Part shown: piece by piece, positions 54,796 to 63,587 of the stretch
Layout: each line of letters starts with the position of its first letter
Numbering within the stretch: the stretch's first letter is position 1
Source: Streptomyces sp. H27-H1
GTDB lineage: Bacteria; Actinomycetota; Actinomycetes; Streptomycetales; Streptomycetaceae
NCBI RefSeq assembly: GCF_026627445.1
Contig: NZ_JAPNLJ010000001.1
Location: 303,399 to 367,398 of the forward strand
Direction of reading: 5' to 3'
DNA length: 64,000 bases
Made by a program: the position numbers and the translations under genes
Notes under the pieces: model-generated
Seen by the model: the letters and a program-made list of their open reading frames with translations, nothing else
Told to the model about the DNA's origin: nothing
The model's database searches: none

Positions 54796-56722
54796 TGACG
54801 GAGTCGGCCCAGGTCGCCAGCGTCGGCAGGCGCCCGCCCTCGGCGCGCTCCACGACCAGGCGCAGCGTCTTGTGCCCGGAGAGGGGGACGGACACGCTCG
54901 CCGCCCGGTCCTGGTGGCCCAGGGCCCGGGACCGCCACAGCCGCTGCCCGTCCGCGTACACGGAGAAGCGCACCGTGCCGTCCGTGAGCAGCGACATCCC
55001 GTCCACACCGGCCCGCGCGGAGAACTGGACGCAGCTCCGGTTGAGGGTGATTTCCACGGAGGAACGGGAGCTGACGGTGATGCCGTGCGAGAAGCGCTGT
55101 CCGCCGATCAGCGGCCCCCAGCGCTGCCACACCCAGCTGCTCCGCCACGTCTCGATTTCGGGACCGTCGTGGGACCCGTAGGCGGACTGCCCCAGTGAGG
55201 AGAGCCGAAATCCCTGCGGGGCCTGCGGCGTCGGCTTGGTTGGCGTCGGCCTCGGCGGCGGTGTGGGACGGGGCGTGGCCCAACTGGGACTCGGAGCGGG
55301 GGAGGACCGCGCAGGGCTCCGCGAGGGCTCCGGCGCGGCCGGCGCGACGGCCACCGGCGGCTTCTTCGCCTTCGGGGGCGGTACGGATCCTCGTGCCGCC
55401 GGCGGCTGCGCCTGCGACGGGCCCGGTTCCCGCACGGCGGGCGCGGAACCCCGGGGCACCGGCACGGCCACGCTGGGCGCCGGGTTCGCGCGGACGAGCG
55501 GCGCGGCGTCGTCACCGGCCAGTGCGAACACCACCCCGGCGGCCGCGGCCACCACGACCCCGGCGGCGATGGCCGCCTTGGCCGGCAGCCCCAGCCCCTC
55601 CGAGGCCACGGCTCCGCCGACTCCGCCCCCACCGGCGGCTCCACCAGAGGCCCCGGCCCCCGCAGCCCCTGCTCCGGCAGTTCCGGCCCCGGCTGTCGAC
55701 CCGCCCGCGGCTGCGGCAGCGGCCCCGGCACCGCCCGCGGCGACGGCCCCGCCGGCCACCACTCCGGCCGCCTTGGCCGCGTACCCGGCGGCGAACCATC
55801 CGATGACGGCGACCGGCAGCAGCGCGGGAATCCCCGCGTTGACGTCTTTGAGCTCCCCGATGGCGAGCCGGCACTGGGCGCACTCTTCGAGGTGCTTGCG
55901 CAGCCCCAGCTCGGCCCGCATCCGCAAACCCCCGCGGGCGTAAGCCCCCAGCCGGTCGGCGTACCGGGCACAGTCCCCGCCGGAGCTCAGCGCGGTGCTC
56001 ACATGGGCTTGGAGGTAGGCCTGCTTGAGGCCCTCGCGGGCCCGGCTGGCCAGGACAGCGGTGGCGTTCGGGCTCAGCCCGAAGAGCGGGGCGATCGCGC
56101 TCGGCGAAGCCTCCTCGACGGTGGTGTGCCAGAGCACGGCCTGCCAACGCTCGGGCAGGCTCCGGAAGGCCTGCATCGCGAGGGTCTGCTCGGCCGCGTG
56201 CATGGCCCTCACATCGGCGCCGAGTTCCAGGGTGTCGTCCCCGGTCAGTCCGACCGCGCCGTCCCGGGAGCCGGAGGCCTGCTCCGCGAACAGCGCGAAG
56301 TCCTCGACCAGGTGCTCCCGCTTCGCCGTTTTCGCCCAGGCGGCGGCGACCCGGCGCACGGTGGTCAGCAGGTAGGCACGCACCGACTGGTCCGGACCCG
56401 CCCCGCCCCGTACGGCCTGGAGGGTCCGCGCGAACACCTCGGCCGTCAGATCGTCAGCGGTGTGCCCGTCGCGGCAGCAGGTACGGGCATAGCGGCGCAC
56501 GCCGTCGGAGTGGCGGCGGAACAGTTCCTCGTAGGCCCCGTCGTCGCCCCCGCGCATCCGGGCGATCAAGTCCCCGTCGGAGGGCGGGAGTTCTTTGCTC
56601 GACCCGTCGGCGTGCCGGCCGCCCGGTTCGCGCTGCGCCGGGACCTGCCTTGCGGGCAGGCTGCCCGCCTCGACTTCGCCGCCGGCGCCACCGTGTGGCT
56701 CGTCCCGACCGTCAACGCTCAT
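54782..56722 (-). CDS. membrane-anchored sigma factor fused to zinc finger and NPCBM-like domain
   Basis: This 646-residue protein combines, in order, sigma region 2 (IARMRGGDDGAYEELFRRHS, DDLTAEVFARTLQ), sigma region 4 (LPERWQAVLWHTTVEE, FGLSPNATAVLASRAREGL), a zf-HC2-type anti-sigma motif (Cys, then HLEECAQC), two hydrophobic segments (VAVIGWFAAGYAA and AAIAAGVVVAAAAGVVFAL) separated by a long Ala/Gly stretch, a Pro-rich spacer, and a C-terminal domain of about 145 residues resembling NPCBM carbohydrate-binding modules (GGQRFSHGITVSSRSSVEI, GTVRFSVYADGQRLW, TWADSVISC). The sigma part would be cytoplasmic and the lectin-like part outside. ECF groups with such fusions are known in Actinobacteria. 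Start ATG 56722; GTG 56746 possible. Confidence 0.9.
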   Translation of the reverse strand: MSVDGRDEPHGGAGGEVEAGSLPARQVPAQREPGGRHADGSSKELPPSDGDLIARMRGGDDGAYEELFRRHSDGVRRYARTCCRDGHTADDLTAEVFARTLQAVRGGAGPDQSVRAYLLTTVRRVAAAWAKTAKREHLVEDFALFAEQASGSRDGAVGLTGDDTLELGADVRAMHAAEQTLAMQAFRSLPERWQAVLWHTTVEEASPSAIAPLFGLSPNATAVLASRAREGLKQAYLQAHVSTALSSGGDCARYADRLGAYARGGLRMRAELGLRKHLEECAQCRLAIGELKDVNAGIPALLPVAVIGWFAAGYAAKAAGVVAGGAVAAGGAGAAAAAAGGSTAGAGTAGAGAAGAGASGGAAGGGGVGGAVASEGLGLPAKAAIAAGVVVAAAAGVVFALAGDDAAPLVRANPAPSVAVPVPRGSAPAVREPGPSQAQPPAARGSVPPPKAKKPPVAVAPAAPEPSRSPARSSPAPSPSWATPRPTPPPRPTPTKPTPQAPQGFRLSSLGQSAYGSHDGPEIETWRSSWVWQRWGPLIGGQRFSHGITVSSRSSVEITLNRSCVQFSARAGVDGMSLLTDGTVRFSVYADGQRLWRSRALGHQDRAASVSVPLSGHKTLRLVVERAEGGRLPTLATWADSVISCR

Positions 56723-57037
56723 CGCGGAAGCCCCCGCACGACCCACTCAACCGGTACACCGATCCAGCGTGGCACACGGCGGGCACGCGCCGAACCGGTC
56801 TGCACACCATCCACTCGTCCGGGCAGGCTCCGGCGAATCACCGTACGGAGCCTCACCCGTTCGAGCGAGAGGTCACATGAAGGATCCGGTTGACGACCGC
56901 CACCGGCACAGGCCCTGCCGCCCAACCGACGAGCCGCCCAACCGACGAGCCACCCGGTCCGCGAACCACACGTCCCGGGCAACCCGCACCGGCCGACGCC
57001 CCGCACCGGCCGCCCCCGAACTGCACCGCACCCCGAA
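56723..57037. other. gap between sigma-factor and atrA genes
   Basis: The 315-base region has no gene. It contains a perfect 16-base tandem duplication (56917-56932 and 56933-56948). It must include the promoter of the sigma-factor gene and the 3' end of the atrA transcript, but no clear terminator hairpin was found. Confidence 0.4.
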
Positions 57038-57829
57038 CTACACCGCCCGGGACCGCAGCCCCTCGAGCAGGATGTCGAGCAGCCGCGCGGAAGCCGCCGC
57101 CTGCTGCGCCGCGTCGGGCAGCGCGGGCGCTGCCGTCGCTATCACCAGCAGCACATCGGCCACCGTGACATCGGCGCGCAGCGCACCGGCCTCCCGGGCC
57201 CGGTCCACGAGGCGGCCGACGACCTCCAGCAGCTCTCCCGCGCCCGCGTCCTCCGAGGGCTCGTCGTCCAGGCCGGTCCGCGAAGTGCCGACGACCCGCA
57301 GGTCGGGCGCCCCGCCGACCACGACGGCCTGACGCTGGTGCGGAACCCGCGCGGCCTCGTCGTCCGCCCCGTCCTCATCGGGGCCGCCGACCCGCAGTAC
57401 CTGCGGAGGAAGCAGCCGCCCGGCGCCGGAGGCCACGGAGGTGCGCAGGAAGCACGACAGCGCCTGCCACGGCTCCTCCTCCTGGCCGAGAGCCGTACGG
57501 GCCTGCTCGGTCAGTCGGGAGGTCTCCTCCTCGGCTATCCGCCGGACGAGGACGTCCTTGCTCGGGAACCGCCGGTACACGGTGCCGACGCCGACCCGCG
57601 CACGCCGTGCGACGTCCTCCATCGGAGCCCCGTAGCCGAGCTCGCCGAAGACCTCGCGGGCGGCCCGCAGTACGTGTTCGAGGTTGCGCTGGGCGTCGAC
57701 GCGCAGCGGTGTGGAGCGGCCCACGCCGTGCGTGGTGGCGCCCCCCGCCATCAGCCGCCCATGGGCGTCGGTCACGGCCGCGGCCGACGACAGAGCGGTG
57801 GCAGAAGCATGGAAATCGGAAATGTTCAT
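57038..57829 (-). CDS. atrA: TetR-family regulator, AtrA type
   Basis: This 263-residue TetR regulator has the DNA-binding helix-turn-helix REVFGELGYGAPMEDVARRA then VGVGTVYRRFPSKDVL (about residues 58-98) and a C-terminal ligand domain with a long acidic, variable loop. The identification as AtrA rests on its place next to ndh and a PP2C gene, as recalled for SCO4117-4121, and on the conserved N-terminus. AtrA activates actII-ORF4 and other genes in S. coelicolor. The ATG at 57829 follows GGGGGA. A -35/-10 pair lies about 100-127 bases upstream. Confidence 0.85.
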   Translation of the reverse strand: MNISDFHASATALSSAAAVTDAHGRLMAGGATTHGVGRSTPLRVDAQRNLEHVLRAAREVFGELGYGAPMEDVARRARVGVGTVYRRFPSKDVLVRRIAEEETSRLTEQARTALGQEEEPWQALSCFLRTSVASGAGRLLPPQVLRVGGPDEDGADDEAARVPHQRQAVVVGGAPDLRVVGTSRTGLDDEPSEDAGAGELLEVVGRLVDRAREAGALRADVTVADVLLVIATAAPALPDAAQQAAASARLLDILLEGLRSRAV

Positions 57830-57927
57830 ATGTATCCCCCGGTAATTATTTGTCTCCCCCCGGAGACACTCCCCGCCTTCATGTCGAGGGGGCCACGGTC
57901 ATGTGGGCCCGGTCCTACTCCTCGACG

Positions 57928-57956
57928 AGTTACGAACATAGTTGAGCCAGAGTCAA
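57928..57956 (-). promoter_or_regulatory. candidate atrA promoter
   Basis: On the minus strand TTGACT (57956-57951) is followed after 17 bases by GTAACT (57933-57928). The predicted start leaves a leader of about 90 bases. Confidence 0.5.
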
Positions 57957-58030
57957 TTCAGAAGGGGCTGCCCCGGACGGACCACCGCCCGATCGGAGCA
58001 TTCACCCCGAATTTTCCGTTCCAACCTCCC

Positions 58031-58045
58031 GGAATCACTCATTCC
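58031..58045. promoter_or_regulatory. candidate AtrA operator
   Basis: GGAATCACTCATTCC has perfect five-base inverted arms (GGAAT/ATTCC) separated by five bases, as in the described AtrA consensus of GGAATG and CATTCC half-sites. It lies between atrA and ndh. Confidence 0.55.
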
Positions 58046-58135
58046 GTACCGCCTGACCTGCACGCCTTCCCCTCCATCAGCACCCCCTGACGGCCTCGCC
58101 CACCGTCCCCTCCGGTCACACAATTTGTCGGGGCT

Positions 58136-59563
58136 GTGGACAAACTCCCGGCCACGTTGCGTCATGGGACGGTGAAGGCTGCTAACTCGCGGGGCACGGC
58201 CCCCGGTACCCCGCCCCGCACGCGGATCCTGATCGTCGGCGGCGGCTACGTAGGCATGTACACGGCACTCCGGCTCCAGCGAAAGCTGAGAACCGACGAG
58301 GCCGAGATCACGGTGGTCTCTCCCGAGCCGTACATGACGTACCAGCCCTTCCTCCCCGAAGCGGCGGCCGGCTCCATTTCCCCGCGTCACGTCGTGGTCC
58401 CGCTGCGCCGTGTCCTGCCGAAATGCCGCATCGTCATCGGAGAGGCCCGGCAGATCGACCACGCCGCCCGGATCGCGACCGTCACCACGCTCGCCACCGA
58501 CGAGGAGGGCGGTGGCCCCATCGAGATCGAGTACGACGAACTGGTCCTCGCGCCCGGCTCCGTCTCCCGCACGCTCCCCATTCCGGGGCTCGCCGAATAC
58601 GCCATCGGCTTCAAGACCGTGGAAGAGGCCATCGGTCTGCGCAACCACGTCATCGAGCAGATGGACATCGCCTCCTCCACCCGCGATCCCGCCCTGCGCG
58701 ACGCCGCCCTCACCTTCGTCTTCGTCGGCGGCGGCTACGCCGGTGTCGAGGCCCTCGGCGAGCTGGAGGACATGGCCCGCTACGCCGCCCGCTACTACCA
58801 CAACATCAAGCCCGAGGACATGAAGTGGGTGCTGGTCGAGGCCAGCGACCGGATCCTCCCCGAGGTCGGCCCGGAGATGGGCACCTACACGATCCGCGAA
58901 CTGCGCCGCCGCGGCATCGACCTGCGCTTGGAGACCCGGCTCGAATCCTGTGAGGACCGGATCGCCGTTCTCAGCGACGGCGCCCGCTTCCCCACCCGCA
59001 CCGTCGTATGGACCGCCGGCGTCAAACCGCACCCGATCCTCGCCGCCAGCGATCTGCCCAAGAACGAGCGCGGCCGCCTCGCCTGCACCTCCTTCCTCAC
59101 CGTCGAAGGCGTCGAACACGCCTGGGCCGCCGGTGACGCCGCCTCCGTCCCCGACATCACGGCCCCGGAGAAGGGCGTCGCCTGCGCCCCCAACGCCCAG
59201 CACGCCGTCCGCCAGGCCACGGTCCTCGCCGACAACCTCGTCTCGTCCCTGCGCGGCGGACTCCTCACCGAGTACGCCCACAGGTACGCGGGCTCCGTCG
59301 CCTCCCTCGGATTCCACAAGGGGGTGGCCCACGTATACGGACGCAAGCTCAAGGGCTACCCTGCCTGGCTCATGCACCGCGCCTATCACCTCAGTCGCGT
59401 CCCGACCTTCAACCGCAAGGCACGCGTGCTCGCCGAGTGGACGCTCTCCGGCCTCTTCAAACGCGAGATCGTCTCGCTGGGGTCCCTCGAACATCCCAGA
59501 GCAGAATTCGAACTCGCGGCGGGCGGAGGCCCCAAGGACCCCCCGAAGAAGACCGAAGGCTGA
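58136..59563 (+). CDS. ndh: type II NADH dehydrogenase
   Basis: NDH-2 oxidises NADH and reduces menaquinone without pumping protons. The 475-residue protein has two dinucleotide-binding motifs: FAD site ILIVGGGYVGMYTALRL and NADH site FVFVGGGYAGVEALGEL, plus the quinone-site segment CAPNAQHAVRQA and family boxes YMTYQPFLPEAAAG and TVVWTAGVKPHP. A C-terminal amphipathic part (LMHRAYHLSRVPTFNRKARV) suits membrane attachment. The start GTG 58136 is uncertain; GTG 58172 is an alternative and both have weak ribosome binding sites. Confidence 0.93.
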   Translation: MDKLPATLRHGTVKAANSRGTAPGTPPRTRILIVGGGYVGMYTALRLQRKLRTDEAEITVVSPEPYMTYQPFLPEAAAGSISPRHVVVPLRRVLPKCRIVIGEARQIDHAARIATVTTLATDEEGGGPIEIEYDELVLAPGSVSRTLPIPGLAEYAIGFKTVEEAIGLRNHVIEQMDIASSTRDPALRDAALTFVFVGGGYAGVEALGELEDMARYAARYYHNIKPEDMKWVLVEASDRILPEVGPEMGTYTIRELRRRGIDLRLETRLESCEDRIAVLSDGARFPTRTVVWTAGVKPHPILAASDLPKNERGRLACTSFLTVEGVEHAWAAGDAASVPDITAPEKGVACAPNAQHAVRQATVLADNLVSSLRGGLLTEYAHRYAGSVASLGFHKGVAHVYGRKLKGYPAWLMHRAYHLSRVPTFNRKARVLAEWTLSGLFKREIVSLGSLEHPRAEFELAAGGGPKDPPKKTEG

Positions 59564-59710
59564 TGCTGTCAGTGCCGCCGCCCACACTGGACGTGTGACC
59601 ATAGGTGGGCTCACACCTGCACAGAGTGACATCAGCGTGACATCCGAGTGCCACCCGATCGCCACCGAGTGACACAGCGACCACGAGCGACACCACGAGG
59701 CTTGAACGCA

Positions 59711-61522
59711 GTGAACTTCACGCGCTGGAGCGCCCGGTTTCCCGGAACGCAGCGTCGCGCCGCCGCCCGGTCCGAACACGCCGCCGCCCAGGCAAAACGG
59801 GGCGAGGGTTCGGTCCCGGCCGCCCGCGGCGCCGCCGGCCATTCCGCGACCGGCACGGACGGCTGCCCCGCCGACCCCACGGTCCGCGGTACCGGCTCAG
59901 CCCCCGCCGCCGGTTGCGCCACGGCCCCCACGGCCGCCGCCGACGGTGCGGGGGCCCCCGCACCCTCCCTCGACGAGCTCTCCGTACGCGACGTCCTCGG
60001 CTGCCTCCCGGCCCTCATCGCCCTCGTGCACGGCCCCGAGCACCGCGTCGCCTACGTCAACGACGCCTACACCGCCGGCTTCGGCGCCCGCGCCCCCGGC
60101 GCCCCCGCGCACCTGGCCCTGCCCGAGCTCGGCGACCTCGGCCTGCTCCCGCTCCTGGACCAGGTCCAGCGCAGCGGCAAGCCCCGTACCGCCAAGAACC
60201 GCACGGCGCCCGGCGGCACCAGCTCGTACACGGTCACCTGCACGCCGATCGAGTTCCCCAAGACAGGCGTCGACACCGGCGGGACCGACGTCGCCGCCGG
60301 ATCCGACGCCGATGCGGAAGCCCACGCCGGCGTCCTTATTCACCTCGCCGACGTCACCGACCACGCCGAGGCCGTCGAACGGCTGCGCGCCAGCGAGCGT
60401 CGCCAGCGCGAGGCCGCCGTCACCCTCCAGCGCTCCCTCCTCCCGCAGGAGCTCGAACAGCCCGACGACCTGTGCGTCGCCGCCACCTACCAGCCCGGCG
60501 GCACCGAAGCCGCCGTCGGCGGCGACTGGTACGACGTCATCACCCTCGGCGCCGGCCGTACGGCCCTCGTCATCGGCGACGTCATGGGCCGCGGGGTCCG
60601 CGCCGCGGCCGTCATGGGCCAGCTCCGCACCGCGGTGCGCGCTTACGCCCGCCTCGACCTGCCGCCCCACGAGGTCCTGCAGCTCCTCGACGGACTGGCG
60701 GCCGAGATCGACGCCAGCCAGATCGCCACCTGCGTCTACGCCGTCCACGACCCCAATGAGGGCCTCCTCGCGTACGCCTCCGCCGGCCACCTCCCGATCC
60801 TGGTCCGCGACGAGGACGGCACCGTCCGCCGCGCCGCCGACCCGACCGGCCCGCCGCTCGGCACCGGCGGCTGGCTGCACACCTCGGGCACCATCGCGCT
60901 GGGCCCCGGCTCCACCGCCGTCCTCTACACCGACGGCCTGGTCGAACGCCGCGGCGAGGACATCGACGAAGGCGTCGCCGCCCTGGAACGCGCCCTCTCC
61001 GGCGCCCAGGGCACGCCCGCCGTCATCTGCGACCGCCTGATGCGCGCCCTCGGGGTCGACGCCGACCACGACGACGACGTCGCCGTACTCGTCCTCCAGC
61101 AGCCCGCCCGCACCGGCGCCGACGCCGAGCTCTTCCACAACGCGGCCCTGGAACTCCTCGGCGGCGTCGAGGCGGCCCCGCGCGCCCGCGCCTTCGCCCA
61201 GGGAGTCCTGGCCTCCTGGCGCTTCCCGGTGGAGCTGTGCGACCTCGGAGTCCTCGCGGCCAGCGAGCTCGTCGCGAACTCTCTCCAGCACGGCACCCCG
61301 CCCATGCGCCTGAGGCTGCGCCGTACCGACCGCCGGCTGATCATCGAGGTCACCGACGGCGACGACCACCTCCCGCGCCGCCGCCGCGCCGAACCGGCCG
61401 ACGAGACCGGCCGCGGCATTTCCATCGTGGCCACCATCGCCTCGGCCTGGGGCTCCCGCCGTACGCCAGGCGGCGGCAAGGCCGTCTGGTGCGAGTTCGC
61501 CCTCCCCGACAAGGCCCCGTAA
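59711..61522 (+). CDS. PAS-PP2C phosphatase with C-terminal RsbW-like kinase domain
   Basis: This 603-residue protein has an Ala-rich N-terminus, a PAS-like domain (PALIALVHGPEHRVAYVNDAY to VLIHLADVTDHAEAVERL), a linker helix (RRQREAAVTLQRSLLP), a PP2C/SpoIIE domain (GGDWYDVITLG, VIGDVMGRG, SAGHLPIL, LYTDGLVER, HDDDVAVLVL) and a C-terminal HATPase domain (ASELVANSLQHG, GRGISIVATIASAWG). Such proteins combine anti-anti-sigma phosphatase and anti-sigma kinase activities and are abundant in Streptomyces. It starts at GTG 59711 and is co-oriented with ndh. Confidence 0.92.
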   Translation: MNFTRWSARFPGTQRRAAARSEHAAAQAKRGEGSVPAARGAAGHSATGTDGCPADPTVRGTGSAPAAGCATAPTAAADGAGAPAPSLDELSVRDVLGCLPALIALVHGPEHRVAYVNDAYTAGFGARAPGAPAHLALPELGDLGLLPLLDQVQRSGKPRTAKNRTAPGGTSSYTVTCTPIEFPKTGVDTGGTDVAAGSDADAEAHAGVLIHLADVTDHAEAVERLRASERRQREAAVTLQRSLLPQELEQPDDLCVAATYQPGGTEAAVGGDWYDVITLGAGRTALVIGDVMGRGVRAAAVMGQLRTAVRAYARLDLPPHEVLQLLDGLAAEIDASQIATCVYAVHDPNEGLLAYASAGHLPILVRDEDGTVRRAADPTGPPLGTGGWLHTSGTIALGPGSTAVLYTDGLVERRGEDIDEGVAALERALSGAQGTPAVICDRLMRALGVDADHDDDVAVLVLQQPARTGADAELFHNAALELLGGVEAAPRARAFAQGVLASWRFPVELCDLGVLAASELVANSLQHGTPPMRLRLRRTDRRLIIEVTDGDDHLPRRRRAEPADETGRGISIVATIASAWGSRRTPGGGKAVWCEFALPDKAP

Positions 61523-61532
61523 CCGCACACGA

Positions 61533-61565
61533 CGAAGGCCCCGGTCCACCGGACCGGGGCCTTCG
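61533..61565. terminator. bidirectional terminator between PP2C and MFS genes
   Basis: A 15-base-pair perfect stem (61533-61547 with 61551-61565) with a three-base loop lies between the convergent genes. Confidence 0.8.
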
Positions 61566-61587
61566 CCACACCTCTGTTCCTACGCGC

Positions 61588-62874
61588 CTACGCGGGCACG
61601 GACTCGGCGTCCTTGACCCTCTTCACCACGACGGTGCTCCCGGCCAGCGACGGGTTGTCCTGCATCGGCGTCAGCTGCTTCCCGAGCCGCAGCGCCAGCC
61701 CGGCGATGCCGAGCGAGACCAGGACGAAGATCCCGATGTAGAGCATCGGCACACCCGCTGCCAGCGGCACCCCGAGCGGCCCGAGCGCCAGCGCCATCTG
61801 CTTGACCAGCGCGAAGGCCGAGTTGTACTGGCCCACGGAGCCCTCCGGCGCCAGGTCGGCCACCAGCGGCGCCAGCGTCGGCGACAGCATGGCCTCGCCG
61901 ATCCCGAAGAGCCCGTACGTGAGCACGAACGCGGCGGCGGCCACGACGGCGCTGCCGTGTCCCAGACCGGAGAAGCCGGCGATGATCCACGCCACCGTCC
62001 AGATCAGACCGACGAGCGCGATCACCCGGGACCGGCGGTGGTTCACCACCAGCCGCAGCACGACGAACTGGGCGAGCACGATCGCCCCGGTGTTGGCGGC
62101 GAGCGCGAAACCGAGCGTGGACGGGGAGATCCCGGCGGCTTCGGTACCGAAGGCGGCGAGACCCGACTCGAACTGTCCGTAGCAGGCGAAGAAGAGCACG
62201 AAGCCGAGGACGCAGAACTGCACCATGGCCTTGTGCTCCATCAGCCGCTTCCAGCCGCCGCCCGCCTGGGCGGCGTCCTTGGCCAGCGCGGTGCTGATGG
62301 CTGGCACCTGCGGCATCCGTACGGTGGCGATGACCCCGACCAGGACCAGGAACATCACGGCCTCGATGCCGAAGAGCAGGGTGAAGCTGCCGGGACGGCT
62401 CTCGTCGACGATGAGCCCGCCGATCAGCCCGCCGATGCCCAGACCCAGGTTCTGCATGAAGAACTGGAGGGCGAAGGCACGCGTCCGGGTGGACGGCGTC
62501 GAGCACCGCACGATCATCGTGGCGAGCGCCGGCTGCATGACGGCCTGCCCGGCGCCCAGCGCGAGCGCGGAGAGCAGGATCGAGACCACGCCGGTGGAGA
62601 GCCCGAGCGCCAGCGCACCGAACGACGCGACGACGGCCGCACCGATGACGACGGGGACCGGACCGCGCCGGTCGATCACCCGCCCGGTGAAGGGCAGCGC
62701 GAGAAGCGCACCGAGGGCGAAGGCCATGAACGCGCCCGTCGCCCACATGGGGTCCAGCTCTCGCACCTTCGCCGCGTAGACATAGAGGAACGGAACCGTG
62801 AAGCCGATACCGAACGCGGTCAACGCGTTCCCGGCCTGGATCCGCCGCATCGCAGCGCCCATCACCCTGGTCAC
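61588..62874 (-). CDS. MFS efflux transporter
   Basis: This 428-residue protein has twelve predicted membrane helices and the MFS motif between helices 2 and 3 (GRVIDRRGPVPVVIG), and an LGIGGLIGGLIVDE segment near helix 5. Proteins of this kind usually export drugs or metabolites. Start GTG 62874. It is divergent from a MarR regulator with a palindromic operator-like site between them, so it is probably the regulator's target. Confidence 0.92.
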   Translation of the reverse strand: MTRVMGAAMRRIQAGNALTAFGIGFTVPFLYVYAAKVRELDPMWATGAFMAFALGALLALPFTGRVIDRRGPVPVVIGAAVVASFGALALGLSTGVVSILLSALALGAGQAVMQPALATMIVRCSTPSTRTRAFALQFFMQNLGLGIGGLIGGLIVDESRPGSFTLLFGIEAVMFLVLVGVIATVRMPQVPAISTALAKDAAQAGGGWKRLMEHKAMVQFCVLGFVLFFACYGQFESGLAAFGTEAAGISPSTLGFALAANTGAIVLAQFVVLRLVVNHRRSRVIALVGLIWTVAWIIAGFSGLGHGSAVVAAAAFVLTYGLFGIGEAMLSPTLAPLVADLAPEGSVGQYNSAFALVKQMALALGPLGVPLAAGVPMLYIGIFVLVSLGIAGLALRLGKQLTPMQDNPSLAGSTVVVKRVKDAESVPA

Positions 62875-62893
62875 TTCTCACCACCTTGATTAC

Positions 62894-62911
62894 TGAAGCC
62901 TCAAGACTTCA
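62894..62911. promoter_or_regulatory. candidate MarR operator
   Basis: TGAAG-CCTCAAGA-CTTCA is an 18-base palindrome with perfect five-base arms and partial inner symmetry, in an AT-rich 111-base gap between the divergent MFS and MarR genes. Confidence 0.55.
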
Positions 62912-62985
62912 TACCTAAAGTTCAATCCTTAACTCTACACACCGAAGGAGTTAGACGCCAACGGCCTCGTGCAATACTTCGAACC

Positions 62986-63522
62986 ATGGGTGACACCCCC
63001 GACGGCACTACGCCCGTCCACGAACCGAGCCTCGACGAACAGATCGCCGTCTATCAGCGCGAGTTCCAGGACCTCGACCCCCAGGTCGAGAAGGTCGTCT
63101 CGGCCCTCAGCCGCCTGAACCGCCGGATGAACGTCGCGTACGGCCGCCAGACCGCGGCCCTGGGCATCAGCAACGCGGAGTGGGAGATCCTCAAGGCCCT
63201 CGTCCTCTCCGGAGCCCCGTACCGGATGGGCCCGAGCGAGCTCGCGAAGCAGCTGGGCCTCACGCCGGCAGCGATGACCCACCGGATCGACCGCATGACG
63301 GCGGAGTCGCTGGTCACGCGAGAGCGGGACGAGAACAACCGCGTCCGCGTGATCGTGGAGCTCACCGCGGAAGGCCGCAGCAAGTGGCTGGACGCGATGC
63401 GCGCGGCGACGGTCTTCGAAGAGGACCTCCTGCAGGACCTCTCCACGGCGGAGCGCGGCGTACTGGGCGACATGCTCACCCGCCTCCTGGACCGCGTAGA
63501 GGACCTCCAATCCCCGCACTGA
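62986..63522 (+). CDS. MarR-family transcriptional regulator
   Basis: This 178-residue regulator has the MarR winged helix-turn-helix (GPSELAKQLGLTPAAMTHRID, wing VTRERDENNRVRV, about residues 80-125) between N- and C-terminal dimerisation helices. It starts at ATG 62986. Being divergent from an MFS transporter, it is inferred to repress that gene and itself until a ligand binds. Confidence 0.94.
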   Translation: MGDTPDGTTPVHEPSLDEQIAVYQREFQDLDPQVEKVVSALSRLNRRMNVAYGRQTAALGISNAEWEILKALVLSGAPYRMGPSELAKQLGLTPAAMTHRIDRMTAESLVTRERDENNRVRVIVELTAEGRSKWLDAMRAATVFEEDLLQDLSTAERGVLGDMLTRLLDRVEDLQSPH

Positions 63523-63552
63523 TCGCGTAGTGGCCTCGCCCCGACCCTGGGG

Positions 63553-63581
63553 TTGACACGGGAGCCGGGGGTCCGTATGGT
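63553..63581 (+). promoter_or_regulatory. rRNA operon promoter (upstream)
   Basis: TTGACA (63553-63558) and TATGGT (63576-63581) are spaced by exactly 17 bases, a near-ideal promoter for the main sigma factor. It is the first of several in a tandem rrn promoter region. Confidence 0.8.
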
Positions 63582-63587
63582 TCTTCG

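Larger units (their letters stand above)
57830..58135. promoter_or_regulatory. divergent atrA / ndh control region
   Basis: This 306-base gap carries a perfect hairpin TGTCTCC-CCCC-GGAGACA (57851-57868) in the atrA leader, a leftward promoter, and a palindromic candidate AtrA site at 58031-58045. No gene is seen. Confidence 0.55.
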
